Below are positions 1-8,159 of a DNA stretch of 47,403 nt, piece after piece. Numbering within the stretch: position 1 is the first letter of the stretch; every line of letters starts with the position of its first letter. The DNA lies in the NCBI RefSeq assembly GCF_002863005.1, contig NZ_PKDG01000023.1, forward strand, positions 1-47,403, in the 5' to 3' direction. The stretch is from Pseudoxanthomonas sp. Lineage in GTDB: Bacteria; Pseudomonadota; Gammaproteobacteria; Xanthomonadales; Xanthomonadaceae. Made by a program: the position numbers and the translations under genes. A model generated the notes under the pieces. It was not told the DNA's origin. It made no database searches and saw only the letters and a program-made list of their open reading frames with translations.

Positions 1-1
1 G

Positions 2-166
2 ACCAGCTCGGAAAACCTGGCCGCCTCGCGCAGCCGCATCCGCGATACCGACTTCGCCAAGGAAACCGCCGAACTGACCCGCACCCAGATCCTGCAGCAG
101 GCCGGTACGGCCATGCTCGCCCAGGCCAACCAGGTGCCCCAGAACGTGATGTCCCTGCTGCGCTGA
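2..166 (+). CDS. fliC: Flagellin, C-terminal end (partial)
   Basis: Only the last 54 residues and the stop codon are present; the 5' part lies before the window. The visible part is the conserved flagellin D0 C-terminal helix: [20 protein letters not shown], then a Q/A-rich stretch and the typical ending NVMSLLR. This segment packs into the inner core of the filament and carries the FliS-binding region. A strong intrinsic terminator follows about 80 bases after the stop, so flagellin is probably transcribed apart from fliD downstream. Identity as flagellin is very secure; how many fliC copies precede it cannot be seen. Confidence 0.96.
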   Translation, partial: TSSENLAASRSRIRDTDFAKETAELTRTQILQQAGTAMLAQANQVPQNVMSLLR

Positions 167-245
167 TGCGCGGCCGCCCGTCTGATCCTTAGTAGTTCCC
201 TGTCGTCACGGACGGATTCGTCTCCCTCCGTTTGGCAGTACCCCA

Positions 246-276
246 ACCCCTGCCGGCGACGGCGGGGGTCTTTTTT
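246..276 (+). terminator. Intrinsic terminator after fliC
   Basis: A 10-bp stem (ACCCCTGCCG paired with CGGCGGGGGT, one T:G wobble) closes a GCGA tetraloop and is followed by C and six T residues. Stem strength and T-run make this a textbook rho-independent terminator for the highly expressed flagellin gene. Confidence 0.93.
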
Positions 277-282
277 ATGGCA

Positions 283-378
283 GGAGTGAGTGGGAAGGCA
301 TGAGGCGCGAGCAAACGCGTCCAGCCCGCTCGGCAGCGGTCGCCTCCACTCGGTCCCCCACGCCTCTCCACTTACTCC
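283..378. repeat. Imperfect extragenic inverted repeat (GGAGTGAGTGG type)
   Basis: GGAGTGAGTGGG at 283-294 can pair with TCCACTTACTCC at 367-378 with two mismatches. GAGGCG/CGCCTC steps lie just inside. CACGCCTCTCCAC at 359-371 is the exact reverse complement of 41532-41544, and the GGAGTGAG arm resembles the palindrome at 21774-21841. This suggests a dispersed intergenic repeat family. Together with the terminator and a sigma-54 site, it is what the 427-base gap between fliC and fliD contains. Confidence 0.5.
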
Positions 379-387
379 TCACCCCAC

Positions 388-403
388 TGGCACAAACCCT
401 GCA
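388..403 (+). promoter_or_regulatory. Probable sigma-54 promoter for fliD
   Basis: TGGCAC-N5-CTGCA matches the sigma-54 consensus TGGCAC-N5-TTGCA except for one base in the -12 block. The invariant GG and GC are exactly 10 bases apart. It lies about 190 bases before the fliD start, giving a long leader. RpoN2 and FleQ encoded downstream are the expected activators. The long distance and the -12 mismatch lower confidence. Confidence 0.6.
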
Positions 404-593
404 TCACCGCTGTCGACCGCATTTCTTACCAGCACGCCGGACCCACGGCGGCGGTGGGAGACGGAGAAATGCGGCTAAAGAACGGCTCAGCCGGGCCGTT
501 ATTGGTACTGCACGGGCGGGTCCCATTCGTGATCGGATGGCGGCCCGCCCGGCCTCCCCTTTTTGCGGAAAGGGTCAGACAGGAGACAGGGCA

Positions 594-1961
594 ATGGCAG
601 ATTATTCGCTGGGTTACGGCGGCATCGGTTCGGGGCTGGACATCACCGGCATGGTCGAACAGCTGGTCGCGGCCGATCGCAAGCCCGCCGACAATCGCCT
701 GAACCGCATCGAGAGCCAGGCAAAGTTCAAGCTCTCGGCCATCGGCACCGTCAGTTCCGCCTTCAGCACGCTCGATACCGCGCTCAAGGCCCTGAAGTCC
801 GCCACCGCGTTCGATGTGCGCTCGGTCAAGTCCGGCACCGACACGGTCGCCGGGGCCAGCGTCGCCAGCGGCACGCCCAACGGCATCTACAACGTTGAGG
901 TGGTCGAGCTGGCCACCGCCAACAAATGGATCACCAACACCCCGGTCGGCGCCACCCAGACCTTCGGCGCCGGGCAATTGACGCTGACCGTCGGCGGCGA
1001 GTCGCTGGCCATCGACATCGCCGAGGGCGCAACCCTCCAGGACGTGCGCAGCGCCATCAACGACGTCGCCCGCAGCAAGGGCGTGCAGGCGAGCGTGCTG
1101 ACCTCCAATGACGGCCAGTACCTGTCGGTGTCCTCGGACAAGACCGGCGCCGCCAACGGCATCACCCTGGCCTTCGCCTCGGGCGGCAGCGACCTGCAGT
1201 CGCTCGCCACCAGCCTGCAGGAACGCGTGCCGGCCGCGGATGCCGAAGTGCTCATCGATGGCCTGACCGTCACCGCCAGCACCAACAAGATCACCGAAGC
1301 GGTGCCCGGCCTGACCCTGGACCTGAAGACCAAGGGCACCAGCACGGTCACCGTGTCGACCGACACCGCGGCCGCCGCCAAGCTGATGCAGGATGTCGTG
1401 ACCGCATACAACACCGCCATCGGCGCGATCAACGCCAGCACCAAGTACAACGCCGAAAGCAACGAGCCTTCGGCGCTGACCGGCGACGCGCAGATGCGCA
1501 GCGCGGCCGGCCAGTTGCGCAACCTGATGGGCGACCTGCTCGGCGGCCTGGCGGCGCAGGGACTGGATGCGAAGACGATCGGCCTGCAGACCAAGGGTTA
1601 TCCGACCTCCGACGGCACGCTGGTGTTCGACAGCAGCAAGTTCACCGCGGCCCTGACGGCGGACCCGGAGAAGATCCGAACCGCCTTCACCGGCGACACC
1701 GCGTTCGCCGGCCGGCTGCAGACCGCGGTCAGCAGCTATGTGGGCACCGATGGCGCGTTCACCCTGCGCACCAACGGGCTGAACGCGCAGATCAAGGATG
1801 TCGCCACGCAACGCACCGCACTGGATGCGCGCATGGAGGCCGTCGGCAACCGCTACAAGGCGCAGTTCGTGGCGCTGGACAGCATGATTTCGCAGATGAA
1901 CACCACCAGTTCCGCCCTCGCCCAGCAACTGGCGTCGCTCACCGCTCAGACGAGCAGTTAA
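594..1961 (+). CDS. fliD: Flagellar hook-associated protein 2 (filament cap) FliD
   Basis: This 455-residue protein is the filament cap, which sits at the growing tip and promotes flagellin folding. The N-terminus (MADYSLGYGGIGSGLDITGM, then VEQLVAADRKP) is the conserved FliD_N motif. The C-terminal 150 residues carry the FliD_C pattern and an ending helix rich in Q, M and S (SMISQMNTTSSALAQQL). The frame is open upstream to position 300, but the start at 594 is preferred: it has a good AGGAGA ribosome site at 581-586 and gives the normal FliD N-terminus. The extra 98 residues upstream are Arg/Pro-rich and look noncoding. fliS follows after 50 bases. Length is normal for the family. Confidence 0.96.
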   Translation: MADYSLGYGGIGSGLDITGMVEQLVAADRKPADNRLNRIESQAKFKLSAIGTVSSAFSTLDTALKALKSATAFDVRSVKSGTDTVAGASVASGTPNGIYNVEVVELATANKWITNTPVGATQTFGAGQLTLTVGGESLAIDIAEGATLQDVRSAINDVARSKGVQASVLTSNDGQYLSVSSDKTGAANGITLAFASGGSDLQSLATSLQERVPAADAEVLIDGLTVTASTNKITEAVPGLTLDLKTKGTSTVTVSTDTAAAAKLMQDVVTAYNTAIGAINASTKYNAESNEPSALTGDAQMRSAAGQLRNLMGDLLGGLAAQGLDAKTIGLQTKGYPTSDGTLVFDSSKFTAALTADPEKIRTAFTGDTAFAGRLQTAVSSYVGTDGAFTLRTNGLNAQIKDVATQRTALDARMEAVGNRYKAQFVALDSMISQMNTTSSALAQQLASLTAQTSS

Positions 1962-2011
1962 TCACCGCGGGTCCGGACCGCCTCCCCGACCGGATCCCCA
2001 GGAGAAATGGA

Positions 2012-2428
2012 ATGTCACTTCAGTCCTACGCCGCGCAGTACCGCAACACCGGCCTCAGCAGCGCCGTGATGGAAGCGGATCCGCACCGTCTGGTCGCCCT
2101 GCTGCTGGCGGGCGCCTGCGAGCGCCTGCGCCTGGCGGAAGCCTGCGTGATGCGCGGCGACCTCGCCCGCAAGGGCAAGGCCATCGGCGAAGTCAGCGCC
2201 ATCATCGGCCACCTCAACGGCTCGCTCGACCACGAGGCGGGCGGCGAGATCGCCGGCAGCCTGTCGGCCCTGTACGACTACGTGCAGACGCGCCTGATCG
2301 AAGCCAACCTCCACAACGATCCCGCCGCCCTGCGCGAATCACTGGACCTGCTGGGCGAAATCGAGTCCGCGTGGAACGCCATTCCCAACGAGCAGCGCCA
2401 GGTCCCGGCGATGGCCGCGGCAGGATGA
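2012..2428 (+). CDS. fliS: Flagellin export chaperone FliS
   Basis: FliS is a cytoplasmic chaperone that binds the flagellin C-terminus, prevents premature polymerisation and hands flagellin to the export gate. The 138-residue product shows the conserved N-terminal region (YAAQYRNTGLSSAVMEADPH, then RLVALLLAGA), an all-helical body, and the loop LSALYDYVQTRLIEANLHND typical of FliS. A clear AGGAGA ribosome site precedes the ATG. The stop overlaps the start of the next small gene by 4 bases (ATGA), implying translational coupling. Confidence 0.95.
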   Translation: MSLQSYAAQYRNTGLSSAVMEADPHRLVALLLAGACERLRLAEACVMRGDLARKGKAIGEVSAIIGHLNGSLDHEAGGEIAGSLSALYDYVQTRLIEANLHNDPAALRESLDLLGEIESAWNAIPNEQRQVPAMAAAG

Positions 2429-2730
2429 GCACCGCGCCGGCCCTCGACGAGCTGTTCGCCCAGCTGGACGGCATGCGTCGCGCCCTGCACGCCGGTGAAC
2501 TGGAAGACGTGGAGCGCCTGCTCAATCGCCACGACCACGACGTGCGCGCCTTCCTCCATGCCGACGGAGGCCGGAGCGCAGGCTACGACGCGCTGGCCGT
2601 CCTGCTGCGCGCGCAGCTGGAACTGCAGAAGAGCATGCAGGACGCCCGCGAGCAGGCGCGCGTACGCATGCACGCCACGCAACGCGCGGATCGTGCCGCG
2701 CGCGCGTACCTGTCCGTCGTCGAGGGATGA
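2425..2730 (+). CDS. FliT-like small helical flagellar protein
   Basis: A 101-residue, predicted all-helical acidic/basic protein in the position normally held by FliT, directly after fliS. The chosen ATG at 2425 overlaps the fliS stop as ATGA; an upstream start at 2371 would lie wholly inside fliS and is rejected. The sequence (LDELFAQLDGMRRALHAGEL...) has no motif I recognise with certainty. FliT proteins are poorly conserved chaperones for FliD, so the FliT call rests mainly on size, helicity and synteny. The PilZ-like gene begins 3 bases after its stop, so it is part of the fliD-fliS operon. Confidence 0.62.
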   Translation: MSTAPALDELFAQLDGMRRALHAGELEDVERLLNRHDHDVRAFLHADGGRSAGYDALAVLLRAQLELQKSMQDAREQARVRMHATQRADRAARAYLSVVEG

Positions 2731-2733
2731 GCC

Positions 2734-3318
2734 ATGACTACCCCGATCGTCCTGGTCGAGCACCCCGCCGAGCACGCGCTCTTCGATGGCGCGCTCACCT
2801 GTGACGTCGTGCTGCCGGCGCGTTTCGACGCCGGCCAGCGCGCGTTGATGCAGGCACCCTCGGAAGCGCTGCTGAAGGGATTGGCCGTCGCCGAAGACGT
2901 CCGCGGCGACGATCCGGAAGAACGCAAGGAATCCACGCCCACGCAGCAGCGCATCGAAGCCAAGCTGGACCTGGTGCTCTCGCTGCTGGGCCGGCTCTCA
3001 CGCCGCCACGAAGCCGCGCTTCCCGTGACCGGCCTGCGCTGGTCGCATCGGGGCATCCGCCTGGACGCGGCCTCGCTGCCCGCCTGCGCAAGCGGTACGC
3101 CCGGCATCGTCACGGTACAACCGGCGACGTGGCTGAGCGACCAGATCGAGTTGCCGGCGACCGTGCTGGACCATGTCGAGGGATCGCAGGGACTGTTCCA
3201 CCTGTGGCTGCAGTTCGATGCCCTGAATGCCGGCCTGGCGGAAGCGCTGGACCGTCACCTGTTCCGCCTGCATCGCCGCCAGGTCGCCGAAGCACGACAG
3301 CTGGCCAGCCGGACGTAA
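2734..3318 (+). CDS. Atypical PilZ-domain-like protein
   Basis: A 194-residue cytoplasmic protein. Residues about 65-92 form a charged/leucine helix (QQRIEAKLDLVLSLLGRL) that could be a coiled coil. Residues about 93-180 look like a PilZ beta-barrel with a C-terminal helix. The c-di-GMP signature is degenerate: RWSHRG (102-107) keeps SxxG but has Arg in place of the usual Asp/Asn. RLSRR (87-91) matches RxxxR but lies only 10 residues before it. Xanthomonads are known to encode atypical PilZ proteins with added helices that do not bind c-di-GMP; this one resembles that class. It is the last gene of the fliD-fliS group, so a role in flagellar assembly or motility control is likely but inferred. 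Confidence 0.68.
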   Translation: MTTPIVLVEHPAEHALFDGALTCDVVLPARFDAGQRALMQAPSEALLKGLAVAEDVRGDDPEERKESTPTQQRIEAKLDLVLSLLGRLSRRHEAALPVTGLRWSHRGIRLDAASLPACASGTPGIVTVQPATWLSDQIELPATVLDHVEGSQGLFHLWLQFDALNAGLAEALDRHLFRLHRRQVAEARQLASRT

Positions 3319-3532
3319 ACGCGTTTCGCGCAGATCGTCCGGGAGCGCGCCAGCGGCCGTGCGCGCGTCACGTCGACAATCTGCGGTATTCGCTGTTTTC
3401 GGCAGGACACGGACGCCGCAAGCGTGACGTGCGTCGTGCTTTCACCGCTCCATCGCGATTATGAATTGGCGCCGCGCACGTGCACCGTTATGGTGACTTG
3501 ATCCTGCAACGCGACAGCGACTGATTTCTCCC

Positions 3533-4165
3533 GTGCGTGTACTCATCGTCGACGACCACACCCTGGTCCGCGCCGGCATCGGCCGGCTGCTGCAGGCCCT
3601 GCCCGACGTCGATGTCGTGGCCGAGGCCTGCAATGCCCAACAGGCGCTCGACATGGCGGCGATCCACCGCCCCGACCTGATCCTGCTGGACCTGTCCCTG
3701 CCCGACCGCAGTGGCCTGGACCTGCTGCCCCTGTTGCGCGAATCGCTGCCGCAGACGCGCGTGGTGATGATGTCGATGCACAACGATCCCACCCAGGTAC
3801 GCGTGGCGCTCGATCGCGGCTGCGCCGGCTTCGTGGTGAAGGAAGCCGCGCCGATGGAACTGGAACTCGCGTTGCGTGCGGCCGCCGACGGCCAGGTATT
3901 CCTGAGCCCGCAGGTGTCGTCGAAGATGCTGGCGCCGATGCTCAACCCGCAGCGTCCGACCGGCATCGCCGCACTCTCGCCGCGCCAGCGCGAAATCCTG
4001 CGCCAGCTCGGCAGCGGCATGAGCAGCAAGGAAATCGCCGCCCAGCTCGGCATCAGCGTCAAGACCGTCGAAACGCACCGCGCGCGGATGATGGAATCGC
4101 TGGGCTGCCGCCGCGCCAACGATCTGCTGCTGCTGGCCGCGCGCCACCAGAACGAACTGGCCTGA
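3533..4165 (+). CDS. LuxR/NarL-family response regulator
   Basis: A 210-residue two-domain regulator. Residues 1-120 are a receiver with the acidic pair D7/D8, phosphoacceptor D53 (LILLDLSLPD) and K103 (FVVKEA). Residues about 145-205 are a GerE-type helix-turn-helix (LSPRQREILRQLGSGMSSKE, then IAAQLGISVKTVETHRARMM). The start is GTG at 3533; no good ribosome site is visible just upstream. There is no histidine kinase gene beside it, so the phosphodonor is unknown. The 214-base gap before it holds no promoter I can defend. Its place between the fliD operon and rpoN2 suggests a flagellar or surface-lifestyle regulator, as an inference. Confidence 0.9.
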   Translation: MRVLIVDDHTLVRAGIGRLLQALPDVDVVAEACNAQQALDMAAIHRPDLILLDLSLPDRSGLDLLPLLRESLPQTRVVMMSMHNDPTQVRVALDRGCAGFVVKEAAPMELELALRAAADGQVFLSPQVSSKMLAPMLNPQRPTGIAALSPRQREILRQLGSGMSSKEIAAQLGISVKTVETHRARMMESLGCRRANDLLLLAARHQNELA

Positions 4166-4285
4166 GCCTTGCAGTATCCCGGGGGCGACACCGCTTCCGT
4201 GACGGAATCCCGTTATCGCCACGCCCTTCCGGGCGCCTGCCTCCGCCATTGAACCGACGTCGTAGGGGAAACCCTGACGGCAGGT

Positions 4286-4328
4286 GGGGCGTGCCCGCAG
4301 CACGACCAGAAACGCCCTGATTTTTTTT
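4286..4328 (+). terminator. Possible terminator before rpoN2
   Basis: GGGCGT (from about 4287) can pair with ACGCCC (4312-4317) across a loop of about 19 bases. The stem is followed by TGA and eight T residues (4321-4328). The long loop makes this weaker than a classic terminator, but the T8 run is unusual in such GC-rich DNA and lies between the response regulator gene and rpoN2. Confidence 0.4.
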
Positions 4329-4402
4329 CCGTCACCCGCCCCGCACAGTGTCAACACGATGTGAAGCCAGCTCGGCATGCCATCGAATCGGGGATCACGG
4401 GA

Positions 4403-5827
4403 ATGAAGACGGGACTTTCCACCCAGCTCGGGCAGCAACTCCACCTGACGCCGCAACTGCTGCAGTCGATCCGGCTGCTGCAGCTGGACGGCCTGCAGCT
4501 GGAGATGGAGGTGCGCCGCGCGCTGGACCTCAATCCGCTGCTCGAAGTGGAGGAAGTACAGGACGCCGACCCGGCCGGTGACATCGAGGTGCTCCCCGCG
4601 CAGGACGTGGCGACGCTGGAAACGGCCGCGTTCGACGAACTTCCCGAATCGAACCTGTGGGACGTGGCCGGTGCCGGCTGGCAGGACGGCGACGACGACC
4701 GCATGCAGCGCGTCGAGGCCGGTGAATCCAGCGACCCGCACGTCCGCGTGCTGGACCGCCTGGCGCTGGAACTGGACGATCGTGCGCTCGACGTGGTCGC
4801 GTTCTGGCTGGAGCACACCAACGACGCCGGCTACCTGGAGCAGGCACCCGATACGCTGGCGCTGCTGGCGTCGGCGCGCTTCGACCTCACCACCGGCGCC
4901 GCACTCGCCCTGCGCGAGCGCCTGCTGCGCGGCGAGTTCCCCGGCCTGACCGCGGCCGACGTGCGCGAATGCCTGCTGGTGCAGCTGGACTGCCTGCAGG
5001 GACGCGTGCCCGCCCGCCACGTCGCGCGCCGCATCGTCACCGACGGCATGGCCCTGCTGGCCGCGCACGAGTACGACGCCCTCGCCCGCCTGCTGGAGCT
5101 CGACCTGGACCAGGTCATGGAAGGCGTGCGACTGGTGCTGTCGCTGGATGCACGCCCGGGCGCGTCGCTGGCGCCTGCCCCGACCGGTTACATCGTGCCG
5201 GACGTGGTGGCCTGGCACGCCGACTGCGCGTGGCGCGTGGCACTGAACCCGGCCACCACCCCGCGCGTCCGCGTCAATGCCATGCAGGAGCACGCCCTGG
5301 ACCAGGCCGAGCCGTCCGAAGGCGCCGGCAAGTTGCGCGAACTGCTGCAGGAGGCGCGCTGGCTGACCCGTGGCCTCTCCATCCGCTACGACACCCTGCT
5401 GCGCACCGCGCGCGCCATCGTCGAACGCCAGGCGGGCTTCCTGACCCAGGGCGACGAAGCGATGGCCCCGCTGACGCTGAAGGAGATCGCCGATGCCATC
5501 GGCATGCACGAGTCCACCGTCTCGCGCATCACCACCGGCAAGTACATGCAGACCCCACGCGGCACGTTCGAGCTGAAGCACTTCTTCGCGGTACGGCTGG
5601 AAGGTGCCAACGTGTCCGGCCCGGCCGTCCGCGCGATGGTCCGCCGCCTGATCGATTCCGAACCGGCGGGCAAGCCGCTGGCCGACGAGGCCATCGCCGG
5701 CCTGCTGGCGCGCCAGGGCATCCATATCGCCCGCCGCACCGTCGCCAAGTACCGTGAACAACTCGATATCGCTCCCGCCCGGGAACGCCGACGCGCTACC
5801 GTATCCGTCTTGGCCAAGGCTGGATAA
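4403..5827 (+). CDS. rpoN2: RNA polymerase sigma-54 factor RpoN2
   Basis: This 474-residue sigma-54 directs RNA polymerase to -24/-12 promoters and needs an AAA+ activator. Region I at the N-terminus is Gln/Leu-rich (STQLGQQLHLTPQLLQSIRL). A helix-turn-helix near residues 365-395 includes IGMHESTVSRITTGKY. The RpoN box ARRTVAKYR is at residues 443-451. The ATG at 4403 is preferred over a GTG at 4361 because it begins the standard MKTGLSTQLGQ start. vemR follows after 15 bases and fleQ overlaps vemR, reproducing the rpoN2-vemR-fleQ order known from Xanthomonas, where this sigma-54 copy serves flagellar genes. The sigma-54 sites upstream of fliD, fliE, fliL and flhB are its likely targets. Confidence 0.95.
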   Translation: MKTGLSTQLGQQLHLTPQLLQSIRLLQLDGLQLEMEVRRALDLNPLLEVEEVQDADPAGDIEVLPAQDVATLETAAFDELPESNLWDVAGAGWQDGDDDRMQRVEAGESSDPHVRVLDRLALELDDRALDVVAFWLEHTNDAGYLEQAPDTLALLASARFDLTTGAALALRERLLRGEFPGLTAADVRECLLVQLDCLQGRVPARHVARRIVTDGMALLAAHEYDALARLLELDLDQVMEGVRLVLSLDARPGASLAPAPTGYIVPDVVAWHADCAWRVALNPATTPRVRVNAMQEHALDQAEPSEGAGKLRELLQEARWLTRGLSIRYDTLLRTARAIVERQAGFLTQGDEAMAPLTLKEIADAIGMHESTVSRITTGKYMQTPRGTFELKHFFAVRLEGANVSGPAVRAMVRRLIDSEPAGKPLADEAIAGLLARQGIHIARRTVAKYREQLDIAPARERRRATVSVLAKAG

Positions 5828-5842
5828 CGGAGCACGACCGCA

Positions 5843-6223
5843 ATGAGCAAGATCACCGTACTGCTGGTGGACGACCACGAAGGTTTCATCAATGCCGCCC
5901 TGCGCCACCTGCGCAAGGTGGAATGGCTGGACATCGTGGGCCGTGCCAGCAATGGCCTGGAAGCCATCGAACGCTCCGAGACCCTGCGTCCGGACGTGGT
6001 GCTGATGGACCTGGCCATGCCGGAAATGGGCGGCCTGCAGGCCACCCGCCTGATCAAGACGCAGGACGCCCCGCCCTTCATCGTCATCGCCAGCCACTTC
6101 GACGACGCGGAACACCGCGAACACGCGATGCGCGCCGGCGCCGACGACTTCGTCAGCAAGCTTTCCTACATCCAGGAAGTCTTGCCCATCCTCGAAAAAT
6201 TCAAAGACCGCCGCCATGAGTGA
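5843..6223 (+). CDS. vemR: Single-domain response regulator VemR
   Basis: A 126-residue stand-alone receiver with D10/D11, phosphoacceptor D56 ([13 protein letters not shown]) and K106 (FVSKLS). It has no output domain. Position between rpoN2 and fleQ, size and D56 match VemR of Xanthomonas campestris, reported to affect exopolysaccharide, virulence and motility. It probably acts by protein contact, with FleQ or with motor/chemotaxis proteins as candidates. The fleQ ATG lies 8 bases before the vemR stop, so the two are translationally coupled. No cognate kinase is encoded next to it. Confidence 0.92.
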   Translation: MSKITVLLVDDHEGFINAALRHLRKVEWLDIVGRASNGLEAIERSETLRPDVVLMDLAMPEMGGLQATRLIKTQDAPPFIVIASHFDDAEHREHAMRAGADDFVSKLSYIQEVLPILEKFKDRRHE

Positions 6224-7676
6224 ATCCCGCATCCTCGTCATCGACGCCGACGCCACGCGTGCCGAACGCCTGGCCGGACTGCTCGAATTCATGGACCTGA
6301 CGCCCCGCTGGGTCTCCAGCGCCGGTGACGTGGATGTCCGCCGCGCCCGGCAGCACGACTGGCTGGCGGTGGTGGTCGGTTCGCTCGACGACCAGAAGGC
6401 CGCCGACGGCTTCTTCGCGTGGCTGGGCAAGGCCCCGCTGCCCCCGCCGGTGCTGCTGCTGGAAGGCGACACCGCGGGCTTCGCGGCCGCCCACGGCCTG
6501 CACGAGGCCGGGGTCTGGGCGCTGGAAAGCCCCATCCGCCACGCCCAGCTGGAAGCCTGCCTGCGCCGCGCCAGCCTGAAGCGGCTGGATACCGAACACC
6601 AGGCCCAGCAGGTCAGCACCAGCGGCCCGACCGGCAACAGTCCCGCGGTCACCCGGCTGCGCCGCATGATCGAGCAGGTCGCCACCTTCGACACCACCGT
6701 GCTGGTGCTCGGCGAGTCCGGTACCGGCAAGGAAGTGGTGGCCCGCGCCATCCACGACCAGTCGCCGCGTCGCGACGGCCCGTTCGTGGCCATCAATTGC
6801 GGCGCCATCCCGCCGGACCTGCTGGAGAGCGAGCTGTTCGGCCACGAGAAAGGCGCCTTCACCGGCGCGCTGACCGCCCGCAAGGGCCGCTTCGAAATGG
6901 CCGAAGGCGGCACGCTGCTGCTGGACGAGATCGGCGACATGAGCCTGCCGATGCAGGTCAAGCTGCTGCGCGTGCTGCAGGAACGCAGCTTCGAGCGCGT
7001 CGGCGGCAACCAGACCATCCGCTGCAACGTGCGCGTGATCGCCGCCACCCACCGCAACCTGGAAGCGCGCATCGCCGACGGCCACTTCCGCGAAGACCTG
7101 TTCTACCGGCTCAACGTGTTCCCCATCGAGATGCCCGCGCTGCGCGAGCGCGCCGACGACCTGCCCGACCTGGTGATGACCATCGCCGCGCAGCTCTCGC
7201 GCACCGGCCGCGGCGAAGTGCGCTTCGCCAGCGAGACGCTGCAGGCGCTGCGCCTGTACGCCTGGCCGGGCAACGTGCGCGAGCTCACCAACCTGGTCGA
7301 GCGTCTTGCCGTGCTGCATCCCGGCGGCCTGGTGCGCGTGGCCGACCTGCCGAAGCGCTACCAGCCGGAAGGCGTCGAGCTGCCGGCCGCGCCGACCGTC
7401 GTTGCAGCGCCTGCGCCGGCCGCCACCGCACCCGCCCCGTCGGCCATCGTGGCGGCGGCCGTGACGCCCGCCGATCGCCTGCCCGAAGCCGGCATCGACC
7501 TGCGCGAGCACATCGCGCAGATCGAACTGAACCTGATCCGCGACGCGCTGGACCGCGCCGGCGGCGTGGTCGCGCATGCGGCCCAGTTGCTGGGCCTGCG
7601 CCGCACCACGCTGGTGGAAAAGCTGCGCAAGTACGGCATCGAGCGCGAAGACGTGGCGCTGGCGACGGAAAACTGA
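6216..7676 (+). CDS. fleQ: Sigma-54-dependent flagellar master regulator FleQ
   Basis: A 486-residue enhancer-binding protein that opens sigma-54 promoters of flagellar genes. Residues 1-115 form a receiver-like FleQ domain lacking the phosphoacceptor Asp; the equivalent strand reads AVVVGS with G55. The AAA+ domain (about 140-380) has Walker A GESGTGKE near residue 166, the sigma-54 contact loop GAFTGA near 213, and Walker [13 protein letters not shown]. An Ala/Pro linker follows, then a Fis-type helix-turn-helix near the C-terminus ([20 protein letters not shown]). In related bacteria FleQ binds c-di-GMP and is held back by FleN, which is encoded at 33082. The fliE sigma-54 promoter lies 20 bases after its stop. 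Confidence 0.95.
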   Translation: MSESRILVIDADATRAERLAGLLEFMDLTPRWVSSAGDVDVRRARQHDWLAVVVGSLDDQKAADGFFAWLGKAPLPPPVLLLEGDTAGFAAAHGLHEAGVWALESPIRHAQLEACLRRASLKRLDTEHQAQQVSTSGPTGNSPAVTRLRRMIEQVATFDTTVLVLGESGTGKEVVARAIHDQSPRRDGPFVAINCGAIPPDLLESELFGHEKGAFTGALTARKGRFEMAEGGTLLLDEIGDMSLPMQVKLLRVLQERSFERVGGNQTIRCNVRVIAATHRNLEARIADGHFREDLFYRLNVFPIEMPALRERADDLPDLVMTIAAQLSRTGRGEVRFASETLQALRLYAWPGNVRELTNLVERLAVLHPGGLVRVADLPKRYQPEGVELPAAPTVVAAPAPAATAPAPSAIVAAAVTPADRLPEAGIDLREHIAQIELNLIRDALDRAGGVVAHAAQLLGLRRTTLVEKLRKYGIEREDVALATEN

Positions 7677-7696
7677 CTGGCCCCGGGCGCGGTTTC

Positions 7697-7712
7697 CGGC
7701 ACGGGTCTTGCA
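7697..7712 (+). promoter_or_regulatory. Sigma-54 promoter for the fliE operon
   Basis: CGGCAC-GGGTC-TTGCA matches TGGCAC-N5-TTGCA at every position but the first, with GG and GC 10 bases apart. It lies 40 bases before the fliE ATG and directly after fleQ, as expected for a FleQ/RpoN2 class II promoter driving fliEFGHIJK. Confidence 0.92.
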
Positions 7713-7752
7713 ACCGACTACGCAAGACACCCGACGACCGAAGCACCCGCCC

Positions 7753-8112
7753 ATGTCCGACGTCACTTCCATCCTCTCGCAGATCCGCAGCTACCAGCAC
7801 CAGGTCGGTACCCGCGCACTGGAGCCGATGCCGAATCCGGGCGCGATCGGCCCGGGGCGGGTGGGACTGGAGCAGCCGGGCGTCAAGGCGCCCAGCTTCG
7901 GCGACACCCTGCAGAACGCGCTCGAGGGCGTGAACAACGCGCAGAAGACGTCCGGCGCGTTGGCCCAGGCCTTCGAACTCGGCGACCCGCGCGCCGACCT
8001 GGCGCGGGTGATGGTGGCCGCCCAGCAATCGCAGGTCGCTTTCCGCGCCACCGTCGAGGTCCGCAATCGCCTGGTGCAGGCCTACCAGGACGTGATGAAC
8101 ATGCCGCTGTGA
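7753..8112 (+). CDS. fliE: Flagellar hook-basal body protein FliE
   Basis: FliE (119 residues) links the MS ring to the proximal rod and is among the first exported proteins. The C-terminal half has the family pattern FGDTLQNALEGVNNAQKTSG and RVMVAAQQSQVAFRATVEVR, then NRLVQAYQDVMNMPL. The start at 7753 gives the normal length; the frame is open further upstream, but that part overlaps fleQ. It is the first gene after the sigma-54 promoter at 7697. The ribosome site is weak. fliF follows 47 bases later. Confidence 0.95.
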   Translation: MSDVTSILSQIRSYQHQVGTRALEPMPNPGAIGPGRVGLEQPGVKAPSFGDTLQNALEGVNNAQKTSGALAQAFELGDPRADLARVMVAAQQSQVAFRATVEVRNRLVQAYQDVMNMPL

Positions 8113-8159
8113 TGCGGCACCCACCTTCCCTTTCCTTCTCCTAGAACCGACCCGTCGCC

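Noticed and set aside
300..593. 98-codon N-terminal extension of fliD
   Set aside because: The extension is Arg/Pro-rich, and a good ribosome site and the conserved FliD N-terminus are at 594.
3474..3492. Possible sigma-54 site before the LuxR-type gene (TTGGCGC...GTGCA)
   Set aside because: The GG and GC are 12 bases apart instead of 10, which sigma-54 does not tolerate.
3488..7072. Minus-strand open frame of 1194 codons
   Set aside because: It runs antisense to the regulator, rpoN2, vemR and fleQ, all with clear domains. Its translation is Arg/Gly/Gln-rich without motifs, as expected for an opposite frame in GC-rich DNA.
8115..8132. GGCACCCACCTTCCC before fliF resembling a sigma-54 site
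   Set aside because: The -24 half fits but the invariant GC of the -12 half is missing.
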